Assembly (NCBI GenBank): GCA_022824945.1
Contig: JAJDYX010000056.1
Span: 62,001-126,000, forward strand
DNA length: 64,000 nt
Direction: 5' to 3'
From: Candidatus Latescibacterota bacterium
GTDB taxonomy: Bacteria > Latescibacterota > UBA2968
The notes under the pieces were generated by a model. It made no database searches. It was not told the DNA's origin and saw only the letters and a program-made list of their open reading frames with translations. The translations under genes were made by a program, and so were the position numbers. Below, piece after piece: positions 43,691 to 53,000 of the stretch. Numbering within the stretch: position 1 is the first letter of the stretch; each line of letters opens with the position of its first letter.

Positions 43691-44389
43691 ATGAAGTTTA
43701 TTGTAGCAGCGTTACTAAGTCTGGCTCTTATTGGGCCGGGAGTGGCAGAAGTGAACGGCACCTGGTCTGTCGGAGTGACCGGGCAATACGACGTACCGCT
43801 GTTCAAATTGAACCAGTGGTTTCCCTCGGGAGGGATTGACATCGGGGGAACGGTCTCTCGCATCAACAACCCGACCTGGACATTTGAACTGGACGCGCGG
43901 TATGCCAAATACGGATCGGGCGAACTGGAAAACCGCAGATTCCTGTGGTCGGTTGACCTGCAAGAATACGAAAGCTCAAACGCCAGTTCGGAAATGACCT
44001 GGTTTACAGTAACCGCCAACTATCTTTACCACTTCGACGGCGGAGGTGAAAAATTGAACACCGGGGGTGGCGCGCCCTATTTCGTCATCGGATCGGGCTT
44101 TTACCACTACAACAACGAAATCAGTGGACTAATTTACCCCGGTCAGAGCGGAACCCTGGACACCAATTTGATACAACGCCCCGAATCAGATGTTCGCACG
44201 GCTCTGGGCGTAAACGCCGGTGTGGGCGTCGAATACTTTGCCTCTCAGAATTTTGCCATTGACCTTCGGGCACAATACCACGTCATCTGGGGCCATGTGC
44301 GCCCCCTCGAAGCCTGGGGCTTACAAGAGGCATTTCCATTTCACAAACTCAACCTGGGTGTTCGGCTCAAGTTGTATTTCCCCAAATAA
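43691..44389 (+). CDS. Small outer-membrane beta-barrel protein
   Basis: 232 residues. Signal peptide MKFIVAALLSLALIGPGVAE, then alternating aromatic/polar strands (TWTFELDARYAKYG, MTWFTVTANYLYHFDG, PYFVIGSGFYHYNNE, AIDLRAQYHVIWG) ending in LGVRLKLYFPK, the layout of OmpA/OmpW-type small barrels. AAGGAGG precedes the ATG. It is encoded 15 bases before the second TonB-dependent receptor and has no counterpart in the first receptor operon. A structural or small-solute pore role is inferred. Confidence 0.75.
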   Translation: MKFIVAALLSLALIGPGVAEVNGTWSVGVTGQYDVPLFKLNQWFPSGGIDIGGTVSRINNPTWTFELDARYAKYGSGELENRRFLWSVDLQEYESSNASSEMTWFTVTANYLYHFDGGGEKLNTGGGAPYFVIGSGFYHYNNEISGLIYPGQSGTLDTNLIQRPESDVRTALGVNAGVGVEYFASQNFAIDLRAQYHVIWGHVRPLEAWGLQEAFPFHKLNLGVRLKLYFPK

Positions 44390-44404
44390 TAGCGGAGGTT
44401 CAGC

Positions 44405-47400
44405 ATGCGTTTTACCATTCGTTTGAGCTGTCTCCTGATCCTGGTCGGCGCACTATGCGTCTTCCATCCTGGCGATGGAATGGCAGCCACAACAGGAAAA
44501 GTCACAGGTGTCGTAAAAGATGCCCAGGGTGAGGCACTACCGGGCGTCAACGTAGTCGTAAAAGGCACGCGGCGCGGCGCTGTAACCGATACAGATGGCT
44601 ACTTTTTAATATTAGCTGTCGATCCGGGCGTGCATGAAGTCGAAGCGTCCCTCGTGGGCTACCGCACCGAAACCATACAAAACGTACTCGTACAGGTCGA
44701 ATTGACCACCACAGTAAATATCGTACTCCAGGAAGCAGCCGTAGAACTCGGCGAACTGGTCGTCATTGCCGAGCGACCTGCCGTGGAACCCGATAAAACC
44801 GTGAGCCGCTATATCGTAGGCGTCGAACAGGTCGAACAGGTTCCCCTTGCGCGAAACGCGGCAGAAGTCATCGAATTGCAACCCGGCGTATCCCTGGACG
44901 GCGCCATGCGCATCCGCGCAAGCCATACCGCCTCGGTAACCAACGGCACCAATGAAGTCTTTGTGGAAATCGACGGCATTCGCCTGTCCAACGACGATGG
45001 CGTAGCCGAAAACAACACGGCCTCACAGGTCAACAGCCTGGCGCGCGGGGCACTGCAAGAAGTCGCCGTCGTCACCGGCGGCATGAACGCCGAATACGGC
45101 AATGCACAGGGCGGCGTAATCAGCCTGGTAAGCCGCGAAGCCAAAGAGCGATACGGCGGACTGGGCGAATACCGCCTGACCCTGCCGGGGCTAAAGCACT
45201 GGGGCGCAAACGTCTATAACAGCCCGCTTCTGGAAGGCAAAACCCCGGACACTGGCAATCCCAATATAGATTCAACGCCTTCGGATTACGACAAAGCATT
45301 GGGACATTTTTTGGAAGGCAACGTCTCCGGACCAATTAATCCACAACTCGGATTCTTCCTCAGCACCTATACAGATCGGCAGGCATCCGTTTTTCCAGGT
45401 CCTGCCAATCACGCGCCCTTTAACCTGAACACATCGGCCAATGCGACCTATCGGCCGGGCGACAAGTACAAAGTCAAGCTCGGCACCACATGGGTGTACA
45501 AAGACGGGTTCAACAACGGCTCGACCAGTGTGGTACGCGGTCCGGGCGGTGCAACCACGGGCGTACCCCCGGGTGGCGTGCGCGGCATCTCGGAAAGCGG
45601 CCTCAACCTCTACCTGCCCGCTGGGTATAGCTCCTCGGGCAAGTCACCGCGCACAGATCAGGTATTTTACGGCGTCTTGACACACACCATATCGCCCAAA
45701 ACATTTTACGAAGTCCGCGTATCTTTCCAGCGCACATCCCTCGATACCAGCGATGTGCCATCAGAGACAACAGACATCGTCCGCGGTGCAAACGGATTTT
45801 ACGGCACGCGGGACATCCACGCCTTTAGCTGGGCGCGGCGCACGCGCATCCTGTTAAAAGGCGACTTGTCCAGCCAGGTGACGCGGGGACACTTTGTAAA
45901 AGCTGGTTTTGAAATCATTCGCAACAGCATCCAACAGCAAGATGTGGTCTATAACACAACCCGCGAACGCAACATCCGCTTGCTGGGCAAGGGCGACCCC
46001 ATCGTGGGCATGGAACCTTTTAATCCCGCGACCTACGCGGCTTATATCCAGGACAAAATGGAATTTGAGGGCCTGATCGTCAATCTGGGTGTGCGCTACG
46101 AAGTCCTCGCACCCGGCGAATCCTTTGGCCGCGCCATGGACCACGTTACCTGGAACCACTACAACTCGCTGACGCGCTGGCGAAACGTACCTATCGTGGA
46201 TTCGCCCACGCAGACGGCCATCAGCCCGCGTCTGGGTATTTCACACCCCATCACAGAGCGTTCCACCATCCGATTTTTCACCGGCCGCTTCCACCAGTTT
46301 ATCGGTCTGCAAAGCCTTTACAACCGCACCTGGCGGGCGACGGGACCGGACAAGGATCTGAACGGCAATGGGCAAATCGACGAGATGGAAATTTTCAACG
46401 CCCTGGTCTATCCGCTGGCGGGCGAATTTGGCAATGTCCACATGAAGCCCGAGCGCACGACCAACTTTGAGGTCGGCTTCGACTACAACTTCTACGGCGA
46501 TTACGTCCTGGGCCTGACGGCTTTTTACAAAGATCAGGAAGGCACGCTATCCAGCGGTGGGTCAGACTTCTTCATCGACGAGCCGGTATTTGGCTTCAAC
46601 TCTTCATATACCCACGCCTTCTTCAATCGCCGCTTTGCCACATCTCGCGGATTTGAGCTGTCCTTCCAGAAAAAATTCAGCCAGATGACCGCCCTGTACG
46701 TGGCTTACAACGTCAACTGGGCCAAAGCGCACCGCGGCGGCAAATCATCCTGGGAATGGTTCATCGCTCCCACGGCTCAATATGTGAACAGCGACAAGTT
46801 CTTTGCCGGCGTCACCGTGCAAGCCGACGGGCAGGAAGTGCCCCGCGCACCAACGGCCGAAGAGCGGAGGGCATTCGCAGAAAAAGCCAATGAAATTGCT
46901 CTGAAATACAAATTAAAAGCAGACGTGATGGAACCAAAGAGCAATGCCTTCTGGGAACAGCCAGTCCTCGTCGAAGATGGGCTGTATTCCTTCAACATCG
47001 CCAACTACAGCATTCCCACCTTAGATGGCGGTCTGGACAGGCGCAACTTTGCCAGCGTGCAATTCCTCTTCTCTGCACCGCCGGATTTCCACGTTACTGC
47101 GCTGGCCGGATTCCGCGCGACCATGGTCTGGCAGATGCAGACCGGCGGCGCATTCTGGTACACGCCACCCACCGGACCGAGGGAAAGGCGCAACGGTCCC
47201 CCCACCACAGCCACAGACGTCAGCTTTGAAAAAGACTTTGGACTGGGGCAGACGGGTACGGCCACGACATTCCTGGAAGTCCGCAACCTCTTTGGGCAGC
47301 GCGACGACACGGGCACTGGTTTCCGCTGGATCCAGTACGGCCTCCAGAAACCGCCGCCCGGAGACAGCAAATTCGATAACTTTGGCGATATTTCCGAACT

Positions 47401-47467
47401 GACCCGCTACAACGGCGGGCTGGGCAGACCCCGAACCATCGTGGCCGGGGCGCGGTTTAAGTTCTAA
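44405..47467 (+). CDS. TonB-dependent receptor with carboxypeptidase-like regulatory domain
   Basis: 1020 residues. Signal peptide to about residue 28, CarboxypepD_reg-like domain (GKVTGVVKDAQGEALPGVNVVV, VDPGVHEVEASLVGYRTE), plug (NAAEVIELQPGVSLDGAMRIR, EVFVEIDGIRLSNDDG, VVTGGMNAEYGNAQGGVISLVSRE) and a long barrel ending in TIVAGARFKF. Its N-terminus is clearly homologous to the receptor at 32216-35359 but the barrels differ, so the two probably import different ligands. AGCGGAGG precedes the ATG. Next genes are the secreted FN3-type protein and PorV, in the same order as in the other cassette. Confidence 0.92.
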   Translation: MRFTIRLSCLLILVGALCVFHPGDGMAATTGKVTGVVKDAQGEALPGVNVVVKGTRRGAVTDTDGYFLILAVDPGVHEVEASLVGYRTETIQNVLVQVELTTTVNIVLQEAAVELGELVVIAERPAVEPDKTVSRYIVGVEQVEQVPLARNAAEVIELQPGVSLDGAMRIRASHTASVTNGTNEVFVEIDGIRLSNDDGVAENNTASQVNSLARGALQEVAVVTGGMNAEYGNAQGGVISLVSREAKERYGGLGEYRLTLPGLKHWGANVYNSPLLEGKTPDTGNPNIDSTPSDYDKALGHFLEGNVSGPINPQLGFFLSTYTDRQASVFPGPANHAPFNLNTSANATYRPGDKYKVKLGTTWVYKDGFNNGSTSVVRGPGGATTGVPPGGVRGISESGLNLYLPAGYSSSGKSPRTDQVFYGVLTHTISPKTFYEVRVSFQRTSLDTSDVPSETTDIVRGANGFYGTRDIHAFSWARRTRILLKGDLSSQVTRGHFVKAGFEIIRNSIQQQDVVYNTTRERNIRLLGKGDPIVGMEPFNPATYAAYIQDKMEFEGLIVNLGVRYEVLAPGESFGRAMDHVTWNHYNSLTRWRNVPIVDSPTQTAISPRLGISHPITERSTIRFFTGRFHQFIGLQSLYNRTWRATGPDKDLNGNGQIDEMEIFNALVYPLAGEFGNVHMKPERTTNFEVGFDYNFYGDYVLGLTAFYKDQEGTLSSGGSDFFIDEPVFGFNSSYTHAFFNRRFATSRGFELSFQKKFSQMTALYVAYNVNWAKAHRGGKSSWEWFIAPTAQYVNSDKFFAGVTVQADGQEVPRAPTAEERRAFAEKANEIALKYKLKADVMEPKSNAFWEQPVLVEDGLYSFNIANYSIPTLDGGLDRRNFASVQFLFSAPPDFHVTALAGFRATMVWQMQTGGAFWYTPPTGPRERRNGPPTTATDVSFEKDFGLGQTGTATTFLEVRNLFGQRDDTGTGFRWIQYGLQKPPPGDSKFDNFGDISELTRYNGGLGRPRTIVAGARFKF

Positions 47468-47489
47468 ATTTGACAGGAGGAGCATATCA

Positions 47490-49829
47490 ATGTCTCTGAA
47501 AAATCTGAAAAACCAATGGCTATCGGGTCTGATGGTATTGTGCCTCATGTCAATCGGCACAATAGATTCGCAAGCGCAAGTGGTCTATAGCGCGTCGCGG
47601 CACATGACCCGGTCACAGGTGTGGCTCTCGTTTACCAACTCCGGTACGTCGAGCATGCACTATCAGGTAACGCCATCTCGGGTAATGATGCGAATGTCCT
47701 ACCCGGGCGAATTGTATTCACTATATGCCCTGTTGGGCACCGAAGAATTTGTGGAATACTGGGGCGACAAAGCCTGGGGATCGTCTCCGCAAAAGGCATT
47801 TACAAACATGCATTCAGCCGGTGAGGGCGTGCTGGTATTGACCAATGTGGGCGGTGAAAAATACGTCTCAGTCACAGGCCCACGCACGCCCACCGAAGAT
47901 GTAATCCCCATGAATTACGACATCGCCAACTCAAAAGAAGCCTCGTGGGGCATCCAGTCCATTGTGCCCAATCGAGGTGTGGGTCCCGGCACGGTAAAAT
48001 CCAACTGGTGGCAAGGTGCTTCGCCCCAATCCGCTGACCCGGCCAATTTGCGACCCTACGAAATTCACAACTTCGATTACGGCATTTATCCACCCGTACA
48101 AAATGCAGGCGAGGAAATCCACATCACGCAGTGGCAGACAAAACACAACCTGGTCGTAACGCGCAAAGCCCATGCGTGGAGCCATCAGGATTTCGACGAC
48201 TTCTTTATCATCGAACTCGAATTCGAAAATCGGGGCGGACAGCAACTCGACAACACCTACCTTGGCGTGATGAACTCGATGTATGTGAACAATGCGGGAA
48301 CGGCCTATCGCTGGGGCCATGAAGGCGGCCTGATTACCTATCGCCGCAGTCAGGCACTGGACGACCACTATCGCTATAGCGAAGCACCCAACTTCGAAAA
48401 CAATTCCTTAAGCGGGCTGTCGCCTGCGGATTTCCAGGGCAAATACATCATGTACCAGTGGGATGGCAACTCCCCGTCCAGCTTCGAGGAAGACACGGGC
48501 GATCCCTACTTCTCAGATGTGGAAGTCTCGGGTTTCCCGGGCAGCAAGAGCAGGCCTGAAGGCATGCCCATTGCGCCAGCCTATCAATTTATGGCACCTC
48601 TCGCTTTTCGCAATGCCGGGAGTCACACATTCAACGCAACAGACGCAGCAGAGGGCTTTGTCGATCCACAGGGCGAACCCCTGTCGCACTGGTACGAAGT
48701 ATTTGGTCGCCGCAACATCGACGACCCCACGCGGGGCGCGTTGAGCATGGCCGCCCAGTACGACTTCTTCACCTCGCCCACAATGGACAACCCACCCTCT
48801 GAACAGATGCAGTGGGAAGACCTGATCTTTGGTCCCTACAGCCTGTCACCCGGGCAAAAAGCCAAAATCGTGCTCGCCTACGGATTTGGATCATCCGCCG
48901 AATTTGACATCAACAGCCAGACGGGTTATGCCAATGACATCACCAAATGGTCGTGGAACGTGGGCGATATTGGTCCAGACGCCCGCAAATCGCTCTTAGC
49001 CAAAGGCGAAGAGGCCATGCTGCGTCATCTGGAACACGCGCAATTTGCCTACGACAACGAGTACCAGATACCCAACGCACCCCCGGATGTAGATTTCTTC
49101 CAGGGGAGCAATGCCCAGGCAAAAATTACGCTGACGTGGTCAGATGCCGCGGAAAAAGCCATCAACCCCGAATACGGTCAGGCCGATGTGGTCTCCTATC
49201 GAGTCTATCGCTCGATCTGGCAGGAAACCGGACCGTGGGAACTGGTGGGCGAGGTCTCAGCCGGTAGCAGCCAGGGCGGCACGTACACCTGGGTGGATGA
49301 AAATTCGCTGGCCGGATTCCAATTCGCCTACAACGTGCGCTCTGTTGCCAGCCCCAAATCATCGTGGTCCGAAGGCTCCAAAACCCTATCCGATCTACCC
49401 GAGACCGTGCGCAAGCACCTCACGGAAAATGGTCTGGAGAGCGGATGGTCGGCAGCGGAACAGCGCATGATCGTTCCGGGCAGCCCAATTTTGGCCGCCA
49501 ATGACGCCGCCGACAATATGGAGAGACCGGTAGTCGTGGTACCCAATCCATTTAGTCTGGCGCAAGCTCAATCCAATTATCAGGGCACGCTCAAACTGCG
49601 CTTTGTCGGCGTACCACACCAGGCAAAAATCTCCATTTTCACAGTCTCGGGAGACCTCGTTGCCGAAATCAACCACAACGATCCAACGGCCGGGGAAGCG
49701 CAGTGGCTCTTAAAAGATCGCTTCCTCACAGGTGAAGCCACCTCATCCGCGTACTTCTTTGTGGTGGAGTCCCTCGTGCCTGCCAGTCGCGGTCAAAAGA
49801 CCAAGGGCGCGTTCATAATCAACCGTTAA
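47490..49829 (+). CDS. Large secreted protein with FN3 and FlgD-like C-terminal domain (second copy)
   Basis: 779 residues. Signal peptide MSLKNLKNQWLSGLMVLCLMSIGTIDSQAQ. A large N-terminal region of unknown fold (VVYSASRHMTRSQVWLSFTN, THKNLVV-type strands, DFDDFFIIELEFENRG), then an FN3-like domain (about 530-630, KITLTWSDAAEKAIN...YRVYRSIWQETGPWELV) and a C-terminal VVPNPF, KISIFTVSGDLVAEINH, TSSAYFFVVES, as in FlgD-Ig/type IX sorting ends. Counterpart of 30026-32146 in the mirrored cassette. GGAGGAG precedes the ATG. Role unknown; a substrate of the adjacent PorV is likely. Confidence 0.75.
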   Translation: MSLKNLKNQWLSGLMVLCLMSIGTIDSQAQVVYSASRHMTRSQVWLSFTNSGTSSMHYQVTPSRVMMRMSYPGELYSLYALLGTEEFVEYWGDKAWGSSPQKAFTNMHSAGEGVLVLTNVGGEKYVSVTGPRTPTEDVIPMNYDIANSKEASWGIQSIVPNRGVGPGTVKSNWWQGASPQSADPANLRPYEIHNFDYGIYPPVQNAGEEIHITQWQTKHNLVVTRKAHAWSHQDFDDFFIIELEFENRGGQQLDNTYLGVMNSMYVNNAGTAYRWGHEGGLITYRRSQALDDHYRYSEAPNFENNSLSGLSPADFQGKYIMYQWDGNSPSSFEEDTGDPYFSDVEVSGFPGSKSRPEGMPIAPAYQFMAPLAFRNAGSHTFNATDAAEGFVDPQGEPLSHWYEVFGRRNIDDPTRGALSMAAQYDFFTSPTMDNPPSEQMQWEDLIFGPYSLSPGQKAKIVLAYGFGSSAEFDINSQTGYANDITKWSWNVGDIGPDARKSLLAKGEEAMLRHLEHAQFAYDNEYQIPNAPPDVDFFQGSNAQAKITLTWSDAAEKAINPEYGQADVVSYRVYRSIWQETGPWELVGEVSAGSSQGGTYTWVDENSLAGFQFAYNVRSVASPKSSWSEGSKTLSDLPETVRKHLTENGLESGWSAAEQRMIVPGSPILAANDAADNMERPVVVVPNPFSLAQAQSNYQGTLKLRFVGVPHQAKISIFTVSGDLVAEINHNDPTAGEAQWLLKDRFLTGEATSSAYFFVVESLVPASRGQKTKGAFIINR

Positions 49830-49847
49830 AACACAAGGATTGATGCT

Positions 49848-50831
49848 ATGAAAAATACGATGTCCGTAGTACTGATCGTTTTGATGGCGCTCGCCCTATC
49901 GGCTTCGGCCCAGGCGCAGGCACTCTTCCCAGAAGCCGAAGAAGTCCTGAATCCAGAGGGCCGCAGCAAGATCAAGCCATCCACATTCAATTTTTTGAAA
50001 GTGACCAACAATGCCCGAATCGCGGGCATGGGCGATGCTTTTACAGCGGTATCCGACGGGATAGATGGCATAATCTGGAACCCGGCTGGGCTGACCAAAG
50101 TGGATAATTTTGGCTATACCTTTGGCTACACCCAATGGCTGGTCGAATCGTCATTTGTCACCGGATCCCTCGCTTACAACACCGGACAGTGGGGTGTGCT
50201 GGGCGTATCATTTGTGAACTTTACCCTGCCCGATATACCCGAAACAACCACCATGGAACCAGACGGCACAGGTGCTATGGTGAACTCGGGCGACCTCGCC
50301 ATCGGCATGGTTTACGCCTATCAATTGACCGACAAGCTCTCCGCAGCTGCCTCCCTGCGCTTTGTCCAATCCGCGCTGGGACCAGAAACGCTCAGCGCAG
50401 TCTCCGTGAATGTCAGCACCTTGATGTACACGGGCTTTCAAAGCCTGCGCATTGGCATGAACATGAAAAATCTGGGCGGAGAGCAGGAAATTGTGAGCGA
50501 AAAATCGGAAATGCCCCTGGTATTCCACACCGGGATAGCCATGGAATTGTATGGCAACCTCGGCGATCCCGTATCCCTGACCGGTTCATTTGAAGGCGCT
50601 TTCTTCACCGACCGGGAACAACGCTGGAATCTGGGCGGTGAACTCTGGATACAGAACCTCATCGCGCTTCGAGCGGGTTATAAGCTCAAATACGACGTGG
50701 AAACCTGGAGTATTGGCGGTGGTATCAAGGGGAAATTCGGCGGGCGACACATCGCCTTAGACGTGTCGTATAGCAATCTTGGCGATTTGTTCGATCCGCC
50801 CCTGCGCCTGAACCTCTCGGGTTCATTGTAG
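49848..50831 (+). CDS. PorV/PorQ-family outer-membrane barrel protein (second copy)
   Basis: 327 residues. Signal peptide MKNTMSVVLIVLMALALSASAQAQ, hatch segment STFNFLKVTNNARIAGMGDAFTAVSDGIDGIIWNPAGLTK, then barrel strands (VTGSLAYNTGQWGVLGVSFVNF, LAIGMVYAYQLTDKLSAAASLRFV) and an end in SYSNLGDLFDPPLRLNLSGSL. Equivalent of 28883-29965. Encoded 18 bases after the secreted protein; AAGGA in front of the ATG. A structured, T-rich leader separates it from the following membrane protein gene. Confidence 0.85.
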   Translation: MKNTMSVVLIVLMALALSASAQAQALFPEAEEVLNPEGRSKIKPSTFNFLKVTNNARIAGMGDAFTAVSDGIDGIIWNPAGLTKVDNFGYTFGYTQWLVESSFVTGSLAYNTGQWGVLGVSFVNFTLPDIPETTTMEPDGTGAMVNSGDLAIGMVYAYQLTDKLSAAASLRFVQSALGPETLSAVSVNVSTLMYTGFQSLRIGMNMKNLGGEQEIVSEKSEMPLVFHTGIAMELYGNLGDPVSLTGSFEGAFFTDREQRWNLGGELWIQNLIALRAGYKLKYDVETWSIGGGIKGKFGGRHIALDVSYSNLGDLFDPPLRLNLSGSL

Positions 50832-50848
50832 GAGGAGTCTGACGGGAG

Positions 50849-50996
50849 TGGATGGGTTCCGGAACCATCCATTTCCGCATTCTGACAAGGAGTATTTCCC
50901 TTGTCCACACAGATGTTAATTTTTTTTCATACCCCGCCGGAATTGGAGAACAATCCGACTTCTGTGCGGGGTATGCCATTTGCGCTAAGAGGAGAG
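50849..50996 (+). other. Structured leader in front of the DUF6785-type genes
   Basis: Three successive stem-loops: TGGATGG/CCATCCA around TTCCGGAA (50849-50871); GACAAGG/CCTTGTC (50884-50905); and a long CATACCCCGC/GCGGGGTATG stem (50928-50937 with 50966-50975) that encloses CGGAATTG/CAATCCG. Eight T (50920-50927) stand between the second and third. The ribosome site AGAGGAG follows at about 50988. Confidence 0.5.
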
Positions 50997-51000
50997 ATGA

Positions 51001-52980
51001 TTGGCTGAAGAACTGCAACCAGACCCAACAGATGAATCCGTAAGAGGTATAACACTCCGCTCGGTTGCCCTGGGCATTGGAATCGTAATCTTCATCAACC
51101 TGTGGGTGACGTATGCCGAGACCGTGGTAAAAACCTCTCGCCTGAACCTGAGCGTATTTCAAATAACGCTCCTCGCCATCTTCATCGTCCTGATCGGGGT
51201 AGTCAACCCCCTGATCAAATCTGTGAATCGCCGTTACGCTTTTGCACCCGCCGAATTACTATCCGTCGTCGCCATTGGCATCGTGGGCTGCGTCGTGCCC
51301 ACATCCGGCATCACGGGATTTTTGATCGGGGTCATTTCCACCCCCTTCTATTTTGCCACACCCGAAAACGGATGGGCCGAGTACTATCACCCCAACCTCA
51401 ACTCGTGGGTAGTACCCACCAATCAGGAGGCTGTACGCGCCTTTTACGAAGGCTTATTGCCCGGCAGCGCCATCCCCTATCGCGTGTGGCTGGCACCACT
51501 CGCATGGTGGGGTAGCCTGGTGGTGGCCGTATTTGCCGTTTCCGCCACACTGATGATTATCTTGCGAAAACAATGGGTAGAATACGAAAAACTCGCCTAC
51601 CCCATCGCCGCTGTACCCATTGAAATGTCGCAAGACGCCCTCTCTGCACGTTTCTTACCCGCATTCATGCGCGGGCCCATGTTCTGGATTGCAGCGGCTA
51701 TACCATTTTTGATTTTTGTCTGGCACTCCCTGTCCTGGGCATACCCGCTCCTGCCCAGCATCGGCATCCTGCCGCACGGAGGGTATTTCCGCTTCACGCG
51801 CTATTCGCCTGGCATGTACATCCAGCCCATGCAATTTTTGACCATCGGCTTTGCGTACTTTGCCAATACACAGGTGCTATTCTCAGTCTGGTTTTTCTTT
51901 TTACTCCACGTCCTGGAAGGGGGTATTTTCAACCGCCTGGGCTATCAGATCGAGCGATCAACCGATTCATTCAGCGCAGACCCGCCCACCGAAGCCTGGC
52001 AGTGTTTTGGCGCACTCGCCTGTCTCGTGGTATGGCGATTGTGGGTCGCGAGGCGGCATCTGCGCGATGTCGTTCTCAAAGCACTCGACAAAAATCACCC
52101 GGTAGATGACCGCGAAGAAATACTGTCCTACCGGGCGGCGGTCTCCATCTTGTCGTGCAGCCTCATCTACGTTTTATTCTGGCTCCTGCAAATCGGAATG
52201 GACCTGAGCACCGCATTGATTTTCATGTCCGGTGTCGCCGTCATCTACATCGGCATCGCGCGCGTGGTATCAGAAGCTGGCGTCGTGTATTCTGGTGCCA
52301 CGGTGACACCGCAGGCATTTGTCATGGACCTGCGCGGCACCCACGTCATATCCGGAAGCAGCATGACGGCCATCGCATTGTCCTACTCCCTCATCGATTA
52401 CATGCGCGGGCTATTCACCCCGGCACTGGCTCAATCGATCAAATTGGGCGATCTGATTCGCGGCAACCGCCGTCTGTTATTCTATTGCGTGGGCATTGGC
52501 GTACTCGCCGGATTTGTCTCTTCCGTATGGCTCATGCTCCATCTGGGCTATACGCATGGTGCTTACAATTTCCCGCGCTTCCCCTTCTTCAGCGGCGACC
52601 CAAAAGGCATCTACGGATCTACCCTGACCATGATGCGAACGCCCAAAGCACCCGACCCAAACCGCATCATCTTTTTTGCCATAGGCGCGGGCGCAATGGC
52701 ATTGTTGACATTTTTGAGATACCGATTTTCCTGGTGGCCCATCAACCCCATTGGCCTGACCATCTCCGCTGCGGATAACACGGCATCCCTGGTCATGCCC
52801 GTATTCATCGCCTGGGTATGCAAAGCCTCTTTGCTCCGCATCGGCGGCGTAAACCTCTACCGCAAAGCCAAGCCCCTATTTTTGGGCCTGCTCGTCGGCT
52901 ACACAGCCGGCGTCGCGTGGTCATTTCTCGTCGATGCCATCTGGTGGCCGGGTCAGGGACATTCGGTTCACTGGTGGTGA
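51001..52980 (+). CDS. DUF6785/DUF6784-type polytopic membrane protein, copy 1
   Basis: 659 residues with about a dozen hydrophobic segments, for example GIGIVIFINLWVTYAETVV, ITLLAIFIVLIGVVNPL, GIVGCVVPTSGITGFLIGV and FLTIGFAYFANTQVLFSVWFFFLLH. Conserved loops include ADPPTEAWQCFGALACLVVWRLW and YSGATVTPQAFVMDLRGTH. This is the family annotated as DUF6785/DUF6784, with an OPT-transporter-like pattern; no substrate is known. Translation must begin at TTG 51001, since AGAGGAG is 6-7 bases upstream and the nearby ATG (50997) runs into a stop. A close paralogue follows 20 bases after the stop. Confidence 0.75.
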   Translation: MAEELQPDPTDESVRGITLRSVALGIGIVIFINLWVTYAETVVKTSRLNLSVFQITLLAIFIVLIGVVNPLIKSVNRRYAFAPAELLSVVAIGIVGCVVPTSGITGFLIGVISTPFYFATPENGWAEYYHPNLNSWVVPTNQEAVRAFYEGLLPGSAIPYRVWLAPLAWWGSLVVAVFAVSATLMIILRKQWVEYEKLAYPIAAVPIEMSQDALSARFLPAFMRGPMFWIAAAIPFLIFVWHSLSWAYPLLPSIGILPHGGYFRFTRYSPGMYIQPMQFLTIGFAYFANTQVLFSVWFFFLLHVLEGGIFNRLGYQIERSTDSFSADPPTEAWQCFGALACLVVWRLWVARRHLRDVVLKALDKNHPVDDREEILSYRAAVSILSCSLIYVLFWLLQIGMDLSTALIFMSGVAVIYIGIARVVSEAGVVYSGATVTPQAFVMDLRGTHVISGSSMTAIALSYSLIDYMRGLFTPALAQSIKLGDLIRGNRRLLFYCVGIGVLAGFVSSVWLMLHLGYTHGAYNFPRFPFFSGDPKGIYGSTLTMMRTPKAPDPNRIIFFAIGAGAMALLTFLRYRFSWWPINPIGLTISAADNTASLVMPVFIAWVCKASLLRIGGVNLYRKAKPLFLGLLVGYTAGVAWSFLVDAIWWPGQGHSVHWW

Positions 52981-53000
52981 GTTTTTGAAAGGCAAACCGC

